From assembly GCF_002117445.1 (NCBI RefSeq), contig NZ_CP019938.1:124001-188000 (forward strand): DNA of 64,000 bases, written 5' to 3'. The translations under genes were made by a program, and so were the position numbers. How positions within the stretch are numbered: the first letter of the stretch is position 1; every line of letters begins with the position of its first letter. Under the pieces are notes generated by a model, which was not told the origin of the DNA, made no database searches, and was given only the letters and a program-made list of their open reading frames with translations. Positions 35,337 to 43,184 of this stretch are shown here, one piece after another. The stretch is from Ketogulonicigenium robustum. GTDB taxonomy: Bacteria > Pseudomonadota > Alphaproteobacteria > Rhodobacterales > Rhodobacteraceae.

Positions 35337-36308
35337 ATGGAAAACACCACACAAAACCGCCTGCGCACGCTGCTGCTTGACCCGCTGACGTTGGCCATCC
35401 TTGCCTCGCTGGCGCTGCTGGCTGCGGGCGAGGCGATCTCGCCCGGCTTCGCCCAAGGCGGCCAAATCGTCCGCCTGCTAACGGTCGCCGCCATCTTGGG
35501 CGTCGTCGCGGCGGGGCAAAACCTTGTCATCCTTGGCGGGCGCGAGGGTATCGACCTCAGCGTCGGGGCGATGATATCACTGGGCGCAGTGCTGGCGGGA
35601 AATGCCATGAATGGCGCAAACAGCGGCATCGGCATGGCGCTGGTCATGGCCCTTGGCGTGCCGTTCATCGTGGGGCTGGTCAACGGGCTAGGGGTGACGT
35701 TCTTGCGCATCCCGCCGCTGGTGATGACGCTGGGCATGACGGCGGTGCTGCAAGGCGCGCTGGTTGTCTATTCGCAAGGCGTGCCATCGGGGCGCGCGGC
35801 GCCGGCGCTTGCCAACTTCATCAACCGCCCGCTGGCCTTCGGCATTCCCGGCGTACTGTTTGTCTGGGTGGCTATCGCGCTGCTGATGTGGTTCTTGCTG
35901 CGGCGCACCGCGTTCGGACACGCCGTCTATGCCATGGGCGCGAATGAGCGCGCCGCGCGGCTGGTCGGTATTCCGGTGAACCGCGTTCGGGTGCTGCTTT
36001 ACGGCCTTTCTGGGTTGTTCGCGGGGCTGACGGGGTTGCTGGTCATTGGCTATACCGGCAGTTCGTTCATCAGCGTCGGCGACCAATACGTTCTGCCTTC
36101 TGTCATAGCAGTAGTCATTGGCGGCACGTCGCTGGCGGGCGGAATTGGCGGCTATTGGGGCACTGTCGCAGGGGCAGTCGCGCTGACCCTGTTGCAAAGC
36201 GTCCTCATCACGCTGAACATGGATTTCTGGGCGCGCCAATTGGTTTTCGGCATCACCTTGCTGGGGATGATGCTCCTCTATGGTCGCCAAAAACAACTGC
36301 GTGTGTAA
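35337..36308 (+). CDS. Sugar ABC transporter permease (RbsC type), second
   Basis: A 323-residue permease from the ATG at 35337, which has AGGGAGG 7 bases upstream (the ATG at 35331 would lie too close). It has NLVILGGREGIDLSVGAMIS and GGTSLAGGIGGYWGTVAGAV, as in the first permease, but the two proteins differ enough to be separate subunits. They probably form a heterodimeric pore with the RbsA-type ATPase. Confidence 0.9.
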   Translation: MENTTQNRLRTLLLDPLTLAILASLALLAAGEAISPGFAQGGQIVRLLTVAAILGVVAAGQNLVILGGREGIDLSVGAMISLGAVLAGNAMNGANSGIGMALVMALGVPFIVGLVNGLGVTFLRIPPLVMTLGMTAVLQGALVVYSQGVPSGRAAPALANFINRPLAFGIPGVLFVWVAIALLMWFLLRRTAFGHAVYAMGANERAARLVGIPVNRVRVLLYGLSGLFAGLTGLLVIGYTGSSFISVGDQYVLPSVIAVVIGGTSLAGGIGGYWGTVAGAVALTLLQSVLITLNMDFWARQLVFGITLLGMMLLYGRQKQLRV

Positions 36309-36314
36309 CCCCGA

Positions 36315-37325
36315 ATGAAGCCCGTCACGATCCGCGATGTCGCCCGCCATGCAGGTGTCTCCACCGCCACCGTCTCGCGGGCGCTGGCCCAACCAGAGAA
36401 GCTGAACCGCGAAACCCTCGACCACGTGCTGGGCGTGGTGGCGCAGCTGGGCTTTGTGGCGAATGCAGGGGCGCGGTCGTTCCGGCAACAATCGACGCAA
36501 ACCATCATCTTGCTGGTGCGCGACATCTCGAACCCGTTCTACCTTGAAATCTACAAAGGCATCGAGGAAGTCGCCAGCGAGACCGGCTACAAGGTGCTGA
36601 TGGCCGACGCCCGCAACGACGAGGCCCGCATCACCACCTACATCGACATGGTGCGCCAACGACAAGCCGACGGGCTGATCATGATGGTGCGCAAACTGCC
36701 CGCCGATCTGGCCGACCGTCCCGGCCCCACCCCCCCCATGGTCGTCGCATCCGAGGCAATCCCCGGCGTCGATCTGCCCACCGTGCGCATCGACAACGCC
36801 GCCGCCGCGCAAAATGCCGTCGCCTATCTGGCCGCACAGGGCCACCGCGCCATCGCCCATATCGGCGGGGTCGAGGGGGAATACCTCGCCATCAACCGCC
36901 ATCAGGGCTATGTGCAGGGGTTGCAAGCCGCAGGCTTGCCGGTCGATCCGCGGCTAACGGTCTGGGGCGATTTCAGCATTAGTGCGGGCCGCCGCGCGGC
37001 GCAGGCCTTGCTGGATACCGGCCTGCCCTTCACCGCCATTTTGGCTGCCAGCGACCAAATGGCCATCGGCGCGATCAGCCAGCTACGCAGCGCTGGCCAC
37101 CGCGTGCCGCAAGATATTTCGGTCGTCGGGTTCGACGACATCATCATCGCCGAAGCGTTTGAACCCGCCCTGACCACCGTCCAGCAACCCCGCCTTGAAA
37201 TGGGCCGCGCCGCAATGCGGCTGCTGGTCGACCTGCTGCACGGCGATGCCCACCAGCAGGTGCTGGAATTCGAAACCAAGCTGATCGTGCGCGATTCCGT
37301 CGCCCCAGCCCCGCAGGAGACGTAA
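36315..37325 (+). CDS. LacI-family regulator of the keto-sugar island
   Basis: A 336-residue regulator with the helix-turn-helix TIRDVARHAGVSTATVSRAL (residues 4-23) and a ligand-binding domain. It is embedded among the transporter genes (6 bases after the second permease and 1 base before the isomerase), so it is co-expressed with its targets and probably autoregulated. The TGTAACCGGT dyads at 31675 and 39608, which flank the transporter and GMC units, are the best candidates for its operators. Confidence 0.88.
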   Translation: MKPVTIRDVARHAGVSTATVSRALAQPEKLNRETLDHVLGVVAQLGFVANAGARSFRQQSTQTIILLVRDISNPFYLEIYKGIEEVASETGYKVLMADARNDEARITTYIDMVRQRQADGLIMMVRKLPADLADRPGPTPPMVVASEAIPGVDLPTVRIDNAAAAQNAVAYLAAQGHRAIAHIGGVEGEYLAINRHQGYVQGLQAAGLPVDPRLTVWGDFSISAGRRAAQALLDTGLPFTAILAASDQMAIGAISQLRSAGHRVPQDISVVGFDDIIIAEAFEPALTTVQQPRLEMGRAAMRLLVDLLHGDAHQQVLEFETKLIVRDSVAPAPQET

Positions 37326-37326
37326 G

Positions 37327-38385
37327 ATGAAAACCCTCAAAGGCCCCGGCCTGTTTCTGGCCCAATTCGTCGGCGATTCCGCCCCTTTCGACACGCTGGA
37401 CGGCATCTGCGCCTGGGCCGCAGACCTTGGCTACAAGGCCATCCAAATACCTACAACGGTTCCGGCCCTGATGGATCTGCACCTTGCCGCGCAATCTCAA
37501 ACCTACGCGGACGAGCTTAAGGGCAAAATCGCCACCCATGGCCTCGAAATCTCGGAACTCTCGACGCATATCCAAGGCCAGCTTGTCGCCGTCCACCCCG
37601 CCTATGACCTGGCGTTTGACGGCTTCGCCCCGCCCGAACTGCGCGGCAAACCCACCGATCGCACCGCTTGGGCCGTCGATCAGCTAAAGCTGGCGGCAAA
37701 GGCCTCGTCCAATCTGGGCCTGAACGCCAGCGCCACCTTCTCGGGCGCGCTGGCGTGGCCCTATATCTACCCGTGGCCGCAGCGCCCCGCAGGTCTGGTC
37801 GAAGCGGCCTTTGACGAACTCGCCGCCCGCTGGCTGCCCATCCTGAACGCCTACGAAGACGCCGGCGTCGATCTGTGCTACGAAACCCACGCGGGCGAAG
37901 ACTTGCATGACGGCGTCAGCTACGAGATGTTCCTGCAGCGCACCGGCAACCACGCCCGCGCAAACCTGCTGTATGACCCCAGCCACTTCGTGCTGCAACA
38001 GCTGGATTACCTGCAATTCATCGACTTCTACCACGACCGCATCCGCATGTTCCACGTCAAGGATGCCGAGTTTAACCCCACCGGCCGCCAAGGCGTCTAT
38101 GGCGGCTACCAGTCGTGGGCCGACCGCGCCGGCCGCTTCCGCAGCCTTGGCGACGGACAGGTCGATTTCAAGTCGATCTTCGCAAAACTGGCGCAATATG
38201 ACTATGCCGGCTGGGCTGTGCTGGAATGGGAATGCGTCATCAAACACCCCGAAGACGGCGCGCGCGAAGGGGCCGCTTTTATCCGCGACCACATTATCCG
38301 CGTCACCGAACGTGCCTTTGACGACTTTGCCAATACCGGCGTCGATGCGCAGATGAACCGAAAAATGCTGGGACTTGGGGCCTAA
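37327..38385 (+). CDS. Sugar phosphate isomerase/epimerase-like TIM-barrel protein (cytoplasmic)
   Basis: A 352-residue xylose-isomerase-like TIM-barrel protein with no signal peptide. Metal-site motifs are DLCYETHAGEDLHDG, ANLLYDPSHFVLQQLDYLQF, MFHVKDAEF and WAVLEWECVIKHP, giving Glu, Asp, His and Glu ligands. It belongs to the larger subgroup that works on keto-sugars next to Gfo/Idh/MocA oxidoreductases. It is followed 3 bases later by such an oxidoreductase. Epimerase, isomerase or eliminase action on a 3-keto sugar is inferred, not shown. Confidence 0.85.
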   Translation: MKTLKGPGLFLAQFVGDSAPFDTLDGICAWAADLGYKAIQIPTTVPALMDLHLAAQSQTYADELKGKIATHGLEISELSTHIQGQLVAVHPAYDLAFDGFAPPELRGKPTDRTAWAVDQLKLAAKASSNLGLNASATFSGALAWPYIYPWPQRPAGLVEAAFDELAARWLPILNAYEDAGVDLCYETHAGEDLHDGVSYEMFLQRTGNHARANLLYDPSHFVLQQLDYLQFIDFYHDRIRMFHVKDAEFNPTGRQGVYGGYQSWADRAGRFRSLGDGQVDFKSIFAKLAQYDYAGWAVLEWECVIKHPEDGAREGAAFIRDHIIRVTERAFDDFANTGVDAQMNRKMLGLGA

Positions 38386-38388
38386 ACC

Positions 38389-39504
38389 ATGACCACAAAT
38401 CGCCCACTTCGCCTTGGCATGATCGGCGGCGGCACAGGTGCCTTCATGGGCTATGTGCACCGCATCGCCGCGCGCCTTGATGGCAATTATGAACTGGTCG
38501 CAGGCGCGCTCTCCTCGCGCCCCGATGTGGCGCAGTCCAGCGGCCGTGCCCTCGGTCTTGCCGATGACCGTATCTACAGCGACTTCACCGAAATGGCCCG
38601 CGCCGAATCCACCCGCCCCGACGGGGTCGAGGTCGTGGCCATCGTCACCCCCAACCACATGCACGTCGCCCCCGCCCGCGCCTTTTTGCAGGCCGGCATC
38701 CACGTGATTTGCGACAAACCCCTTGCCGGATCGCTGGCCGAGGCCGAGGAACTGGCCGCCGTCACCCCCGCCAACGGCGCGCGCTTTTTGCTGACCCATA
38801 CCTATACCGGCTACCCGCTGGTGCGGCTTGCGCGTGACATGGTCGCGCGCGGTGACCTCGGCACGATCCGCATGGTGCAGGTGGAATACGCGCAAGACTG
38901 GCTGACGGTTGAAACCCCCGACGAACAGGCCGGCACCGCGTGGCGCGCCGACCCCGCCAAATCCGGCGGCGGCGGGGCCATCGCCGACATCGGCACCCAT
39001 GCCTACAACCTCGCCCGCTTTGTCAGCGGCTTGCAGCTGCACAGCCTCAGTGCCGACCTCGACAGCTTTGTCCCGGGCCGCCGCGTCGATGACAACGCCC
39101 ATATCATGCTGCGCTTCCAAGGCGGCGCCAAGGGAATGCTCTGGGCCAGCCAAGTCGCCGTCGGCAATGAAAACAGCATCCGCCTGCGCGTCTTCGGCGA
39201 CAAAGCGTCCCTCGACTGGCAACACACGCAACCGAACGAGCTGACCTTTACCCGCTTTGGCGAGGCGCGCCAGATCATCACCCGCAACGGCGCAGGCAGC
39301 AATGGCATGGGGCGCATCCCCTCGGGCCACCCCGAAGGCTACCTCGAGGCGTTCGCGACCCTCTATGACGACTTCGCCGCCGTCATCCGTACCGGTGCCG
39401 ACCGCCCCCTGCCCACCCTTGCCGACGGGGTCGAGGGGATGCGCTTCATCACCTCGGCCCTTGCTTCGGCCCAAAACGACGCCCGCTGGCAACCACTCGT
39501 CTAA
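38389..39504 (+). CDS. Gfo/Idh/MocA-family NAD(P)-dependent oxidoreductase
   Basis: A 371-residue protein with an N-terminal Rossmann domain (LRLGMIGGGTGAFMGYVHRI, residues 6-25). The family motif CDKPLAGSLAEAEEL carries the catalytic-site lysine, and GGGGAIADIGTHAYNLARFV carries the aspartate/histidine pair. It would oxidise or reduce a sugar, often keto-sugar/glycoside interconversion. It is the last gene of the plus-strand transporter operon, ending before a hairpin. Confidence 0.9.
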   Translation: MTTNRPLRLGMIGGGTGAFMGYVHRIAARLDGNYELVAGALSSRPDVAQSSGRALGLADDRIYSDFTEMARAESTRPDGVEVVAIVTPNHMHVAPARAFLQAGIHVICDKPLAGSLAEAEELAAVTPANGARFLLTHTYTGYPLVRLARDMVARGDLGTIRMVQVEYAQDWLTVETPDEQAGTAWRADPAKSGGGGAIADIGTHAYNLARFVSGLQLHSLSADLDSFVPGRRVDDNAHIMLRFQGGAKGMLWASQVAVGNENSIRLRVFGDKASLDWQHTQPNELTFTRFGEARQIITRNGAGSNGMGRIPSGHPEGYLEAFATLYDDFAAVIRTGADRPLPTLADGVEGMRFITSALASAQNDARWQPLV

Positions 39505-39518
39505 CAGGCGCTACGGTC

Positions 39519-39538
39519 TTGCGCGGCCCTCCGCGCAA
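39519..39538 (+). terminator. Hairpin after the Gfo/Idh/MocA gene
   Basis: TTGCGCGG-CCCT-CCGCGCAA, a perfect 8-bp stem starting 14 bases after the stop codon. No T-run follows, so termination strength is unsure. Confidence 0.55.
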
Positions 39539-39575
39539 TTCCACCCCAAGTTGTAATATTTGTGCATTTTTTGTT

Positions 39576-39632
39576 TTGTCACATGAATGATTCGTGCTAA
39601 AGATTCCATGTAACCGGTAACATCAGGTTACA
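39576..39632 (+). promoter_or_regulatory. Promoter and LacI-type operator of the GMC operon
   Basis: TTGTCA (39576-39581) and TAAAGA (39598-39603), 16 bases apart, resemble -35 and -10 boxes. Next comes the dyad ATGTAACC-GGTAACAT (39608-39623, one mismatched pair), which would overlap the start of transcription. A further half-site GGTTACA (39626-39632) forms a perfect inverted pair with TGTAACC at 39609-39615. A bound repressor would block transcription here. Confidence 0.65.
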
Positions 39633-39665
39633 CCGCCTTGGAGGAGGCGGCCGGAGGAGGAAATC

Positions 39666-39698
39666 ATGCAAAAAGGACAAAACTGCTTGTCCCAGTGA
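39666..39698 (+). CDS. Possible 10-residue leader peptide or remnant gene start
   Basis: ATG at 39666 opens MQKGQNCLSQ and stops at 39698. A very strong GGAGGAGG lies 5 bases before the ATG, as good as any real gene in the window. It resembles the start of the binding-protein gene at 31739 (AGGAGGAGATC ATG ATG AAA). It may be a true leader peptide in a 340-base untranslated leader, or the fossil start of a deleted gene. The sequence from 39699 to 39966 shows no other convincing gene. Confidence 0.35.
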   Translation: MQKGQNCLSQ

Positions 39699-39966
39699 CA
39701 GGTTGATCTAGCGCGAACCGCTTATTCCCTGCCCCGCACTGCGGCGGCACTCCGGTCACGCATACCCAAAACTCCATTCAACAAAACAACCTATGGTTGT
39801 GGTCAACATCGTGCGCCTGATCGCCAGACGCACCATACCACCTGACACTGCCGCCCCCTGCGGCCGCGTCGCGATAGAACCGCAATGCCAGCCCGCTGCC
39901 GCCCCGCGCGCAGTGAACGCAGCGGCTTTGCCCATAGATCTGAAAGCAACCCGAAAGGAAGCGAAT

Positions 39967-41655
39967 ATGGCAGATATGCACTACGACGCAATTGTCGTCG
40001 GGTCGGGAATCAGCGGCGGCTGGGCCGCCAAGGAATTGACCGAAAAAGGGCTGAAAGTCCTGCTGCTGGAACGTGGCCGCAATATCGAACACGTCAAAGA
40101 CTATGTGAACGCCCAAAAAGAGGCATGGGACTACCCCCACCGCGGCCGCCCGACGAACGCGATGAAAGACGAGTTCCCGGTGCTGCGCCGCGACTACCCG
40201 CTGTCGGAATCGACCTATGGCATGTGGGCGAACGAACAAGAAAACCCCTATGTCGAGGAAAAGCGCTTCGACTGGTTCCGCGGTTACCATGTGGGTGGCC
40301 GCTCGCTGATGTGGGGCCGCCAAACCTACCGCCACAGTGCGATGGACTTCGAAGCGAACGCCCGCGAAGGCATCGCCGTCGACTGGCCCATCCGCTACGA
40401 AGATGTGGCGCCATGGTATGACTACGTCGAACGCTTCGCCGGCATTTCGGGGAACCGCGACGGGCTGGATGTGCTGCCCGACGGTGAATTCCTGCCGCCT
40501 ATCCCCTTGAACGTGGTCGAAAAAGACGTGGCCGCCCGCCTACAGCAGGCTTACGGCGGCAAACGCTACCTGATCAACGCGCGCACCGCTAATATCACCG
40601 AGCCGCGCCCGGAACAGAACCGCTCATCCTGTCAATACCGCAACAAATGCGTGCTGGGCTGCCCCTATGGTGCGTATTTCAGCACCCAATCGGCCACGCT
40701 GCCTGCGGCTGTGGCGACCGGCAACCTGACACTGCGCCCCTTCTCGATCGTGCGCGAGCTGATCTACGACAAGGACAACAAGCGCGTCAAAGGGGTCGAG
40801 GTGATCGACGCCGAAACGGGTCTCACCTACGAATACACCGCCAACATCGTCTTCCTTAACGCGTCCACCTTCAACTCGACCTGGATCTTGATGAACTCGG
40901 CCACCGATGTGTGGGAAGGCGGCCTTGGCAGCAGCTCGGGCGAGTTGGGCCATAACGTCATGGACCACCACTTCCGCGTCGGCGCGCGCGGCAGTGTCGA
41001 AGGGTTCGAGGACATGTATTATTACGGTCGCCGCCCTGCGGGGTTCTATGTCCCGCGCTTCCGCAACGTGCCGGGCGACGACCCGCGCAACTACCTGCGC
41101 GGCTTCGGCTACCAAGGCTCGGCCAGCCGTGGCGGCTGGTCGCGCGCAGCCGAAGAATTGGGCGTCGGTGAAGATCTGAAAAATGCCCTGACCACCCCCG
41201 GCGAATGGGGCATCAACATGCTCGCCTTCGGTGAAATCCTGCCCTACCACGACAACAAAATCTCGTTGAACAAAGGGGTTACCGACAAGTGGGGCCTGCC
41301 GGTGCTATCGTTCGACGTCTCGATGCGCGACAACGAATTCGAAATGCGCAAAGACATGAAGCAAGACGCAATCGAGATGCTTGAAGCGGCCGGCGTCAAA
41401 AATGTCGAGGGCTACGAGACCCCCTACGCCCCCGGCATGGGCATCCACGAAATGGGCACCGCCCGCATGGGCCGCGACCCCGCAACATCCGTGCTGAACG
41501 GCAACAATCAGGTCTGGGATGCACCGAACGTTTTTGTCACCGACGGCGCGTGCATGACCTCGGCCTCGTGCGTCAACCCGTCGCTGACCTACATGGCGTT
41601 GACGGCCCGCGCTGCCGATTTCGCTGTCGAAGAACTGAAGAAAGGGAACCTGTGA
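39967..41655 (+). CDS. GMC-family flavoprotein, probable glycoside/sugar 3-dehydrogenase large subunit
   Basis: A 562-residue GMC oxidoreductase. FAD motif VVGSGISGGWAAKEL is at residues 10-24. A cysteine cluster CQYRNKCVLGCPYGAYF lies near residue 220, as expected for an Fe-S-containing periplasmic dehydrogenase. The C-terminal region HEMGTARMG and VTDGACMTSASCVNPSLTYM is typical. Its style (LLLERGRNIEHVKDYVNAQK) matches the glucoside/lactose 3-dehydrogenase (LacA-like) group, which makes 3-keto sugars. It has no signal peptide; export with the Tat small subunit next door (TGATG overlap) is likely. A Shine-Dalgarno AAAGGAAG supports the start. No cytochrome gene adjoins. Confidence 0.85.
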   Translation: MADMHYDAIVVGSGISGGWAAKELTEKGLKVLLLERGRNIEHVKDYVNAQKEAWDYPHRGRPTNAMKDEFPVLRRDYPLSESTYGMWANEQENPYVEEKRFDWFRGYHVGGRSLMWGRQTYRHSAMDFEANAREGIAVDWPIRYEDVAPWYDYVERFAGISGNRDGLDVLPDGEFLPPIPLNVVEKDVAARLQQAYGGKRYLINARTANITEPRPEQNRSSCQYRNKCVLGCPYGAYFSTQSATLPAAVATGNLTLRPFSIVRELIYDKDNKRVKGVEVIDAETGLTYEYTANIVFLNASTFNSTWILMNSATDVWEGGLGSSSGELGHNVMDHHFRVGARGSVEGFEDMYYYGRRPAGFYVPRFRNVPGDDPRNYLRGFGYQGSASRGGWSRAAEELGVGEDLKNALTTPGEWGINMLAFGEILPYHDNKISLNKGVTDKWGLPVLSFDVSMRDNEFEMRKDMKQDAIEMLEAAGVKNVEGYETPYAPGMGIHEMGTARMGRDPATSVLNGNNQVWDAPNVFVTDGACMTSASCVNPSLTYMALTARAADFAVEELKKGNL

Positions 41656-42203
41656 TGGATCGCCGCTCGCTTTTGCAAATGATCGCCGCAACCACCGGCA
41701 TGGCCCTGATCGGGGGCCGCGCCAGCGCAGAACCCGCGCAATACCGCGCCGAGGTCGCCCCCTTCACGTTGGACGCGGCCGAGATCAACACCCTCGACCA
41801 TCTGGCCGAGGTGATCATCCCCCGCACCGACACCCCCGGCGCGATTGACGCGCAGGTCGGCGCTTTCATGGCCGTCTATGTGGCCGATTGCTACACGGGG
41901 GCCGAACGGTCGATCTTCCGCAACGGTATCGCCGCGCTCGACCGGACGGCGAACCAGCGCTACGGCGGCACCTTCGTGCGCCTGTCCGACCCGCAGCGCC
42001 GCGCGATCGTCGACGACCTCGAGGTCGTATCCAAAGGCAGCACCACCAGCAAACCGCACTACTACACGATGATGAAGCAGTTGACATTGTTCGGTTTCTT
42101 CACATCCGAAGCCGGCGCGACCGAGGCGCTGGAATACGTCGCTGTCCCCGGCATGTACGAGGACATCCCGCTGGAGCCGGGCCAACGCGCCTGGGCAACC
42201 TGA
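41655..42203 (+). CDS. Gluconate 2-dehydrogenase subunit 3 family, Tat-exported small subunit
   Basis: A 182-residue protein with a twin-arginine signal (MDRRSLLQMIAATTGMALIG, then GRASA). The mature part contains LDHLAEVIIPRTDTPGAIDAQ, the typical opening of this small-subunit family. It partners the GMC flavoprotein whose stop codon overlaps its start, and should carry it through the Tat pathway. The next gene is an exported TIM-barrel protein. Confidence 0.87.
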   Translation: MDRRSLLQMIAATTGMALIGGRASAEPAQYRAEVAPFTLDAAEINTLDHLAEVIIPRTDTPGAIDAQVGAFMAVYVADCYTGAERSIFRNGIAALDRTANQRYGGTFVRLSDPQRRAIVDDLEVVSKGSTTSKPHYYTMMKQLTLFGFFTSEAGATEALEYVAVPGMYEDIPLEPGQRAWAT

Positions 42204-42247
42204 TCGCACACCACCAACCAACCCCCTGAAACCGCCGAGGACATGAT

Positions 42248-43099
42248 ATGAAGTACATAAAGCCCATCGCCATCGCGGCGCTGTCCACCACCATCGCCCT
42301 GCCCGTCGTCGCACAAGACCGCACGGTTGGGGATCTGCCCATTGCGGCGCAAATGTTCACCATGCGCAATTTCGGCACCCTCGACGAACAACTGGCCGCC
42401 GTCGCCGCTGCAGGCGTCACCGCTGTAGAAACCGTCGGCTTCCAAGGCGTCAGTGCGGATGAACTGAAGGCGCTGCTTGACAAGCACGGCATCATCGCCA
42501 TGTCGACCCACGCCCAACTGGCCGACCTGCGCGACAACCTCGATGCTGTCATTGCCTTTAACAAAGCCATCGACAACGACGTGCTGACCGTGCCCTATCT
42601 GGCCGAAGACCAGCGCCCAACCGACGCCGCAGGCTGGGCCGAACTGGGCACCGAACTGGGCGAAATCGCCGCATCGGTCGCCGCGCAAGACATGCAACTG
42701 GCCTACCACAACCACGCGTTCGAGCTGGACGAGTACGACGGTAAAACCGGCCTCGAAATTCTGTTCGACGCCGCGGGCGATGGCCTGCACGCCGAAATCG
42801 ACGTCGCATGGGTGGCGCGCGCCGGTTTTGATCCGGCCGAATTCCTTGGCCGTTTCGATGGCCGCCTGTTCGCCATCCACGCCAAGGACAACTACCCCGA
42901 AGGCGAGGGCGAGGCCGAGCGCGGCTTTGCCATCATCGGCACCGGCACGCTCGATTTTGATACCATCCTGCCCGCCGCCGAGGCTGCTGGTGCAAAATGG
43001 TTTGTCATTGAACACGACATGCCCGTCGATGCCGCCGTCGTTGTGAAAGACGGCGCCGCCTACCTGCTGGAACACCTGCCCGCCAGCGTGACGCGCTAA
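42248..43099 (+). CDS. Exported sugar isomerase/epimerase-like TIM-barrel protein
   Basis: A 283-residue protein with a Sec signal peptide (MKYIKPIAIAALSTTIALPV, cleaved near VAQ) in front of a xylose-isomerase-like TIM barrel. Motifs: IAAQMFTMRNFGTLDEQLAA, LAYHNHAFEL, HAEIDVAWVARAG, LFAIHAKDN and WFVIEHD, which give the metal ligands. Secretion of this fold is uncommon outside 3-keto-sugar pathways, where a periplasmic enzyme processes the product of the neighbouring dehydrogenase. It lies 44 bases after the small subunit gene, probably in the same operon. Confidence 0.83.
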   Translation: MKYIKPIAIAALSTTIALPVVAQDRTVGDLPIAAQMFTMRNFGTLDEQLAAVAAAGVTAVETVGFQGVSADELKALLDKHGIIAMSTHAQLADLRDNLDAVIAFNKAIDNDVLTVPYLAEDQRPTDAAGWAELGTELGEIAASVAAQDMQLAYHNHAFELDEYDGKTGLEILFDAAGDGLHAEIDVAWVARAGFDPAEFLGRFDGRLFAIHAKDNYPEGEGEAERGFAIIGTGTLDFDTILPAAEAAGAKWFVIEHDMPVDAAVVVKDGAAYLLEHLPASVTR

Positions 43100-43106
43100 C
43101 ACCCCA

Positions 43107-43131
43107 GCGGGCCGCCCCACCGGCGGCCCGC
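43107..43131 (+). terminator. Hairpin ending the GMC - small subunit - isomerase operon
   Basis: A perfect 10-bp stem GCGGGCCGCC / GGCGGCCCGC with a 5-base loop, 7 bases after the stop codon; no clear T-run. Confidence 0.55.
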
Positions 43132-43184
43132 GCCATCCTATCAGCCGATTGACGAACAAAGTGTGAACATATAATGATCACACC

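Noticed and set aside
37684-39492. 602-codon minus-strand open frame opposite the isomerase and oxidoreductase genes
   Set aside because: The plus-strand genes show clear family motifs; the antisense product is rich in Gly/Ala/Val with no domain pattern.
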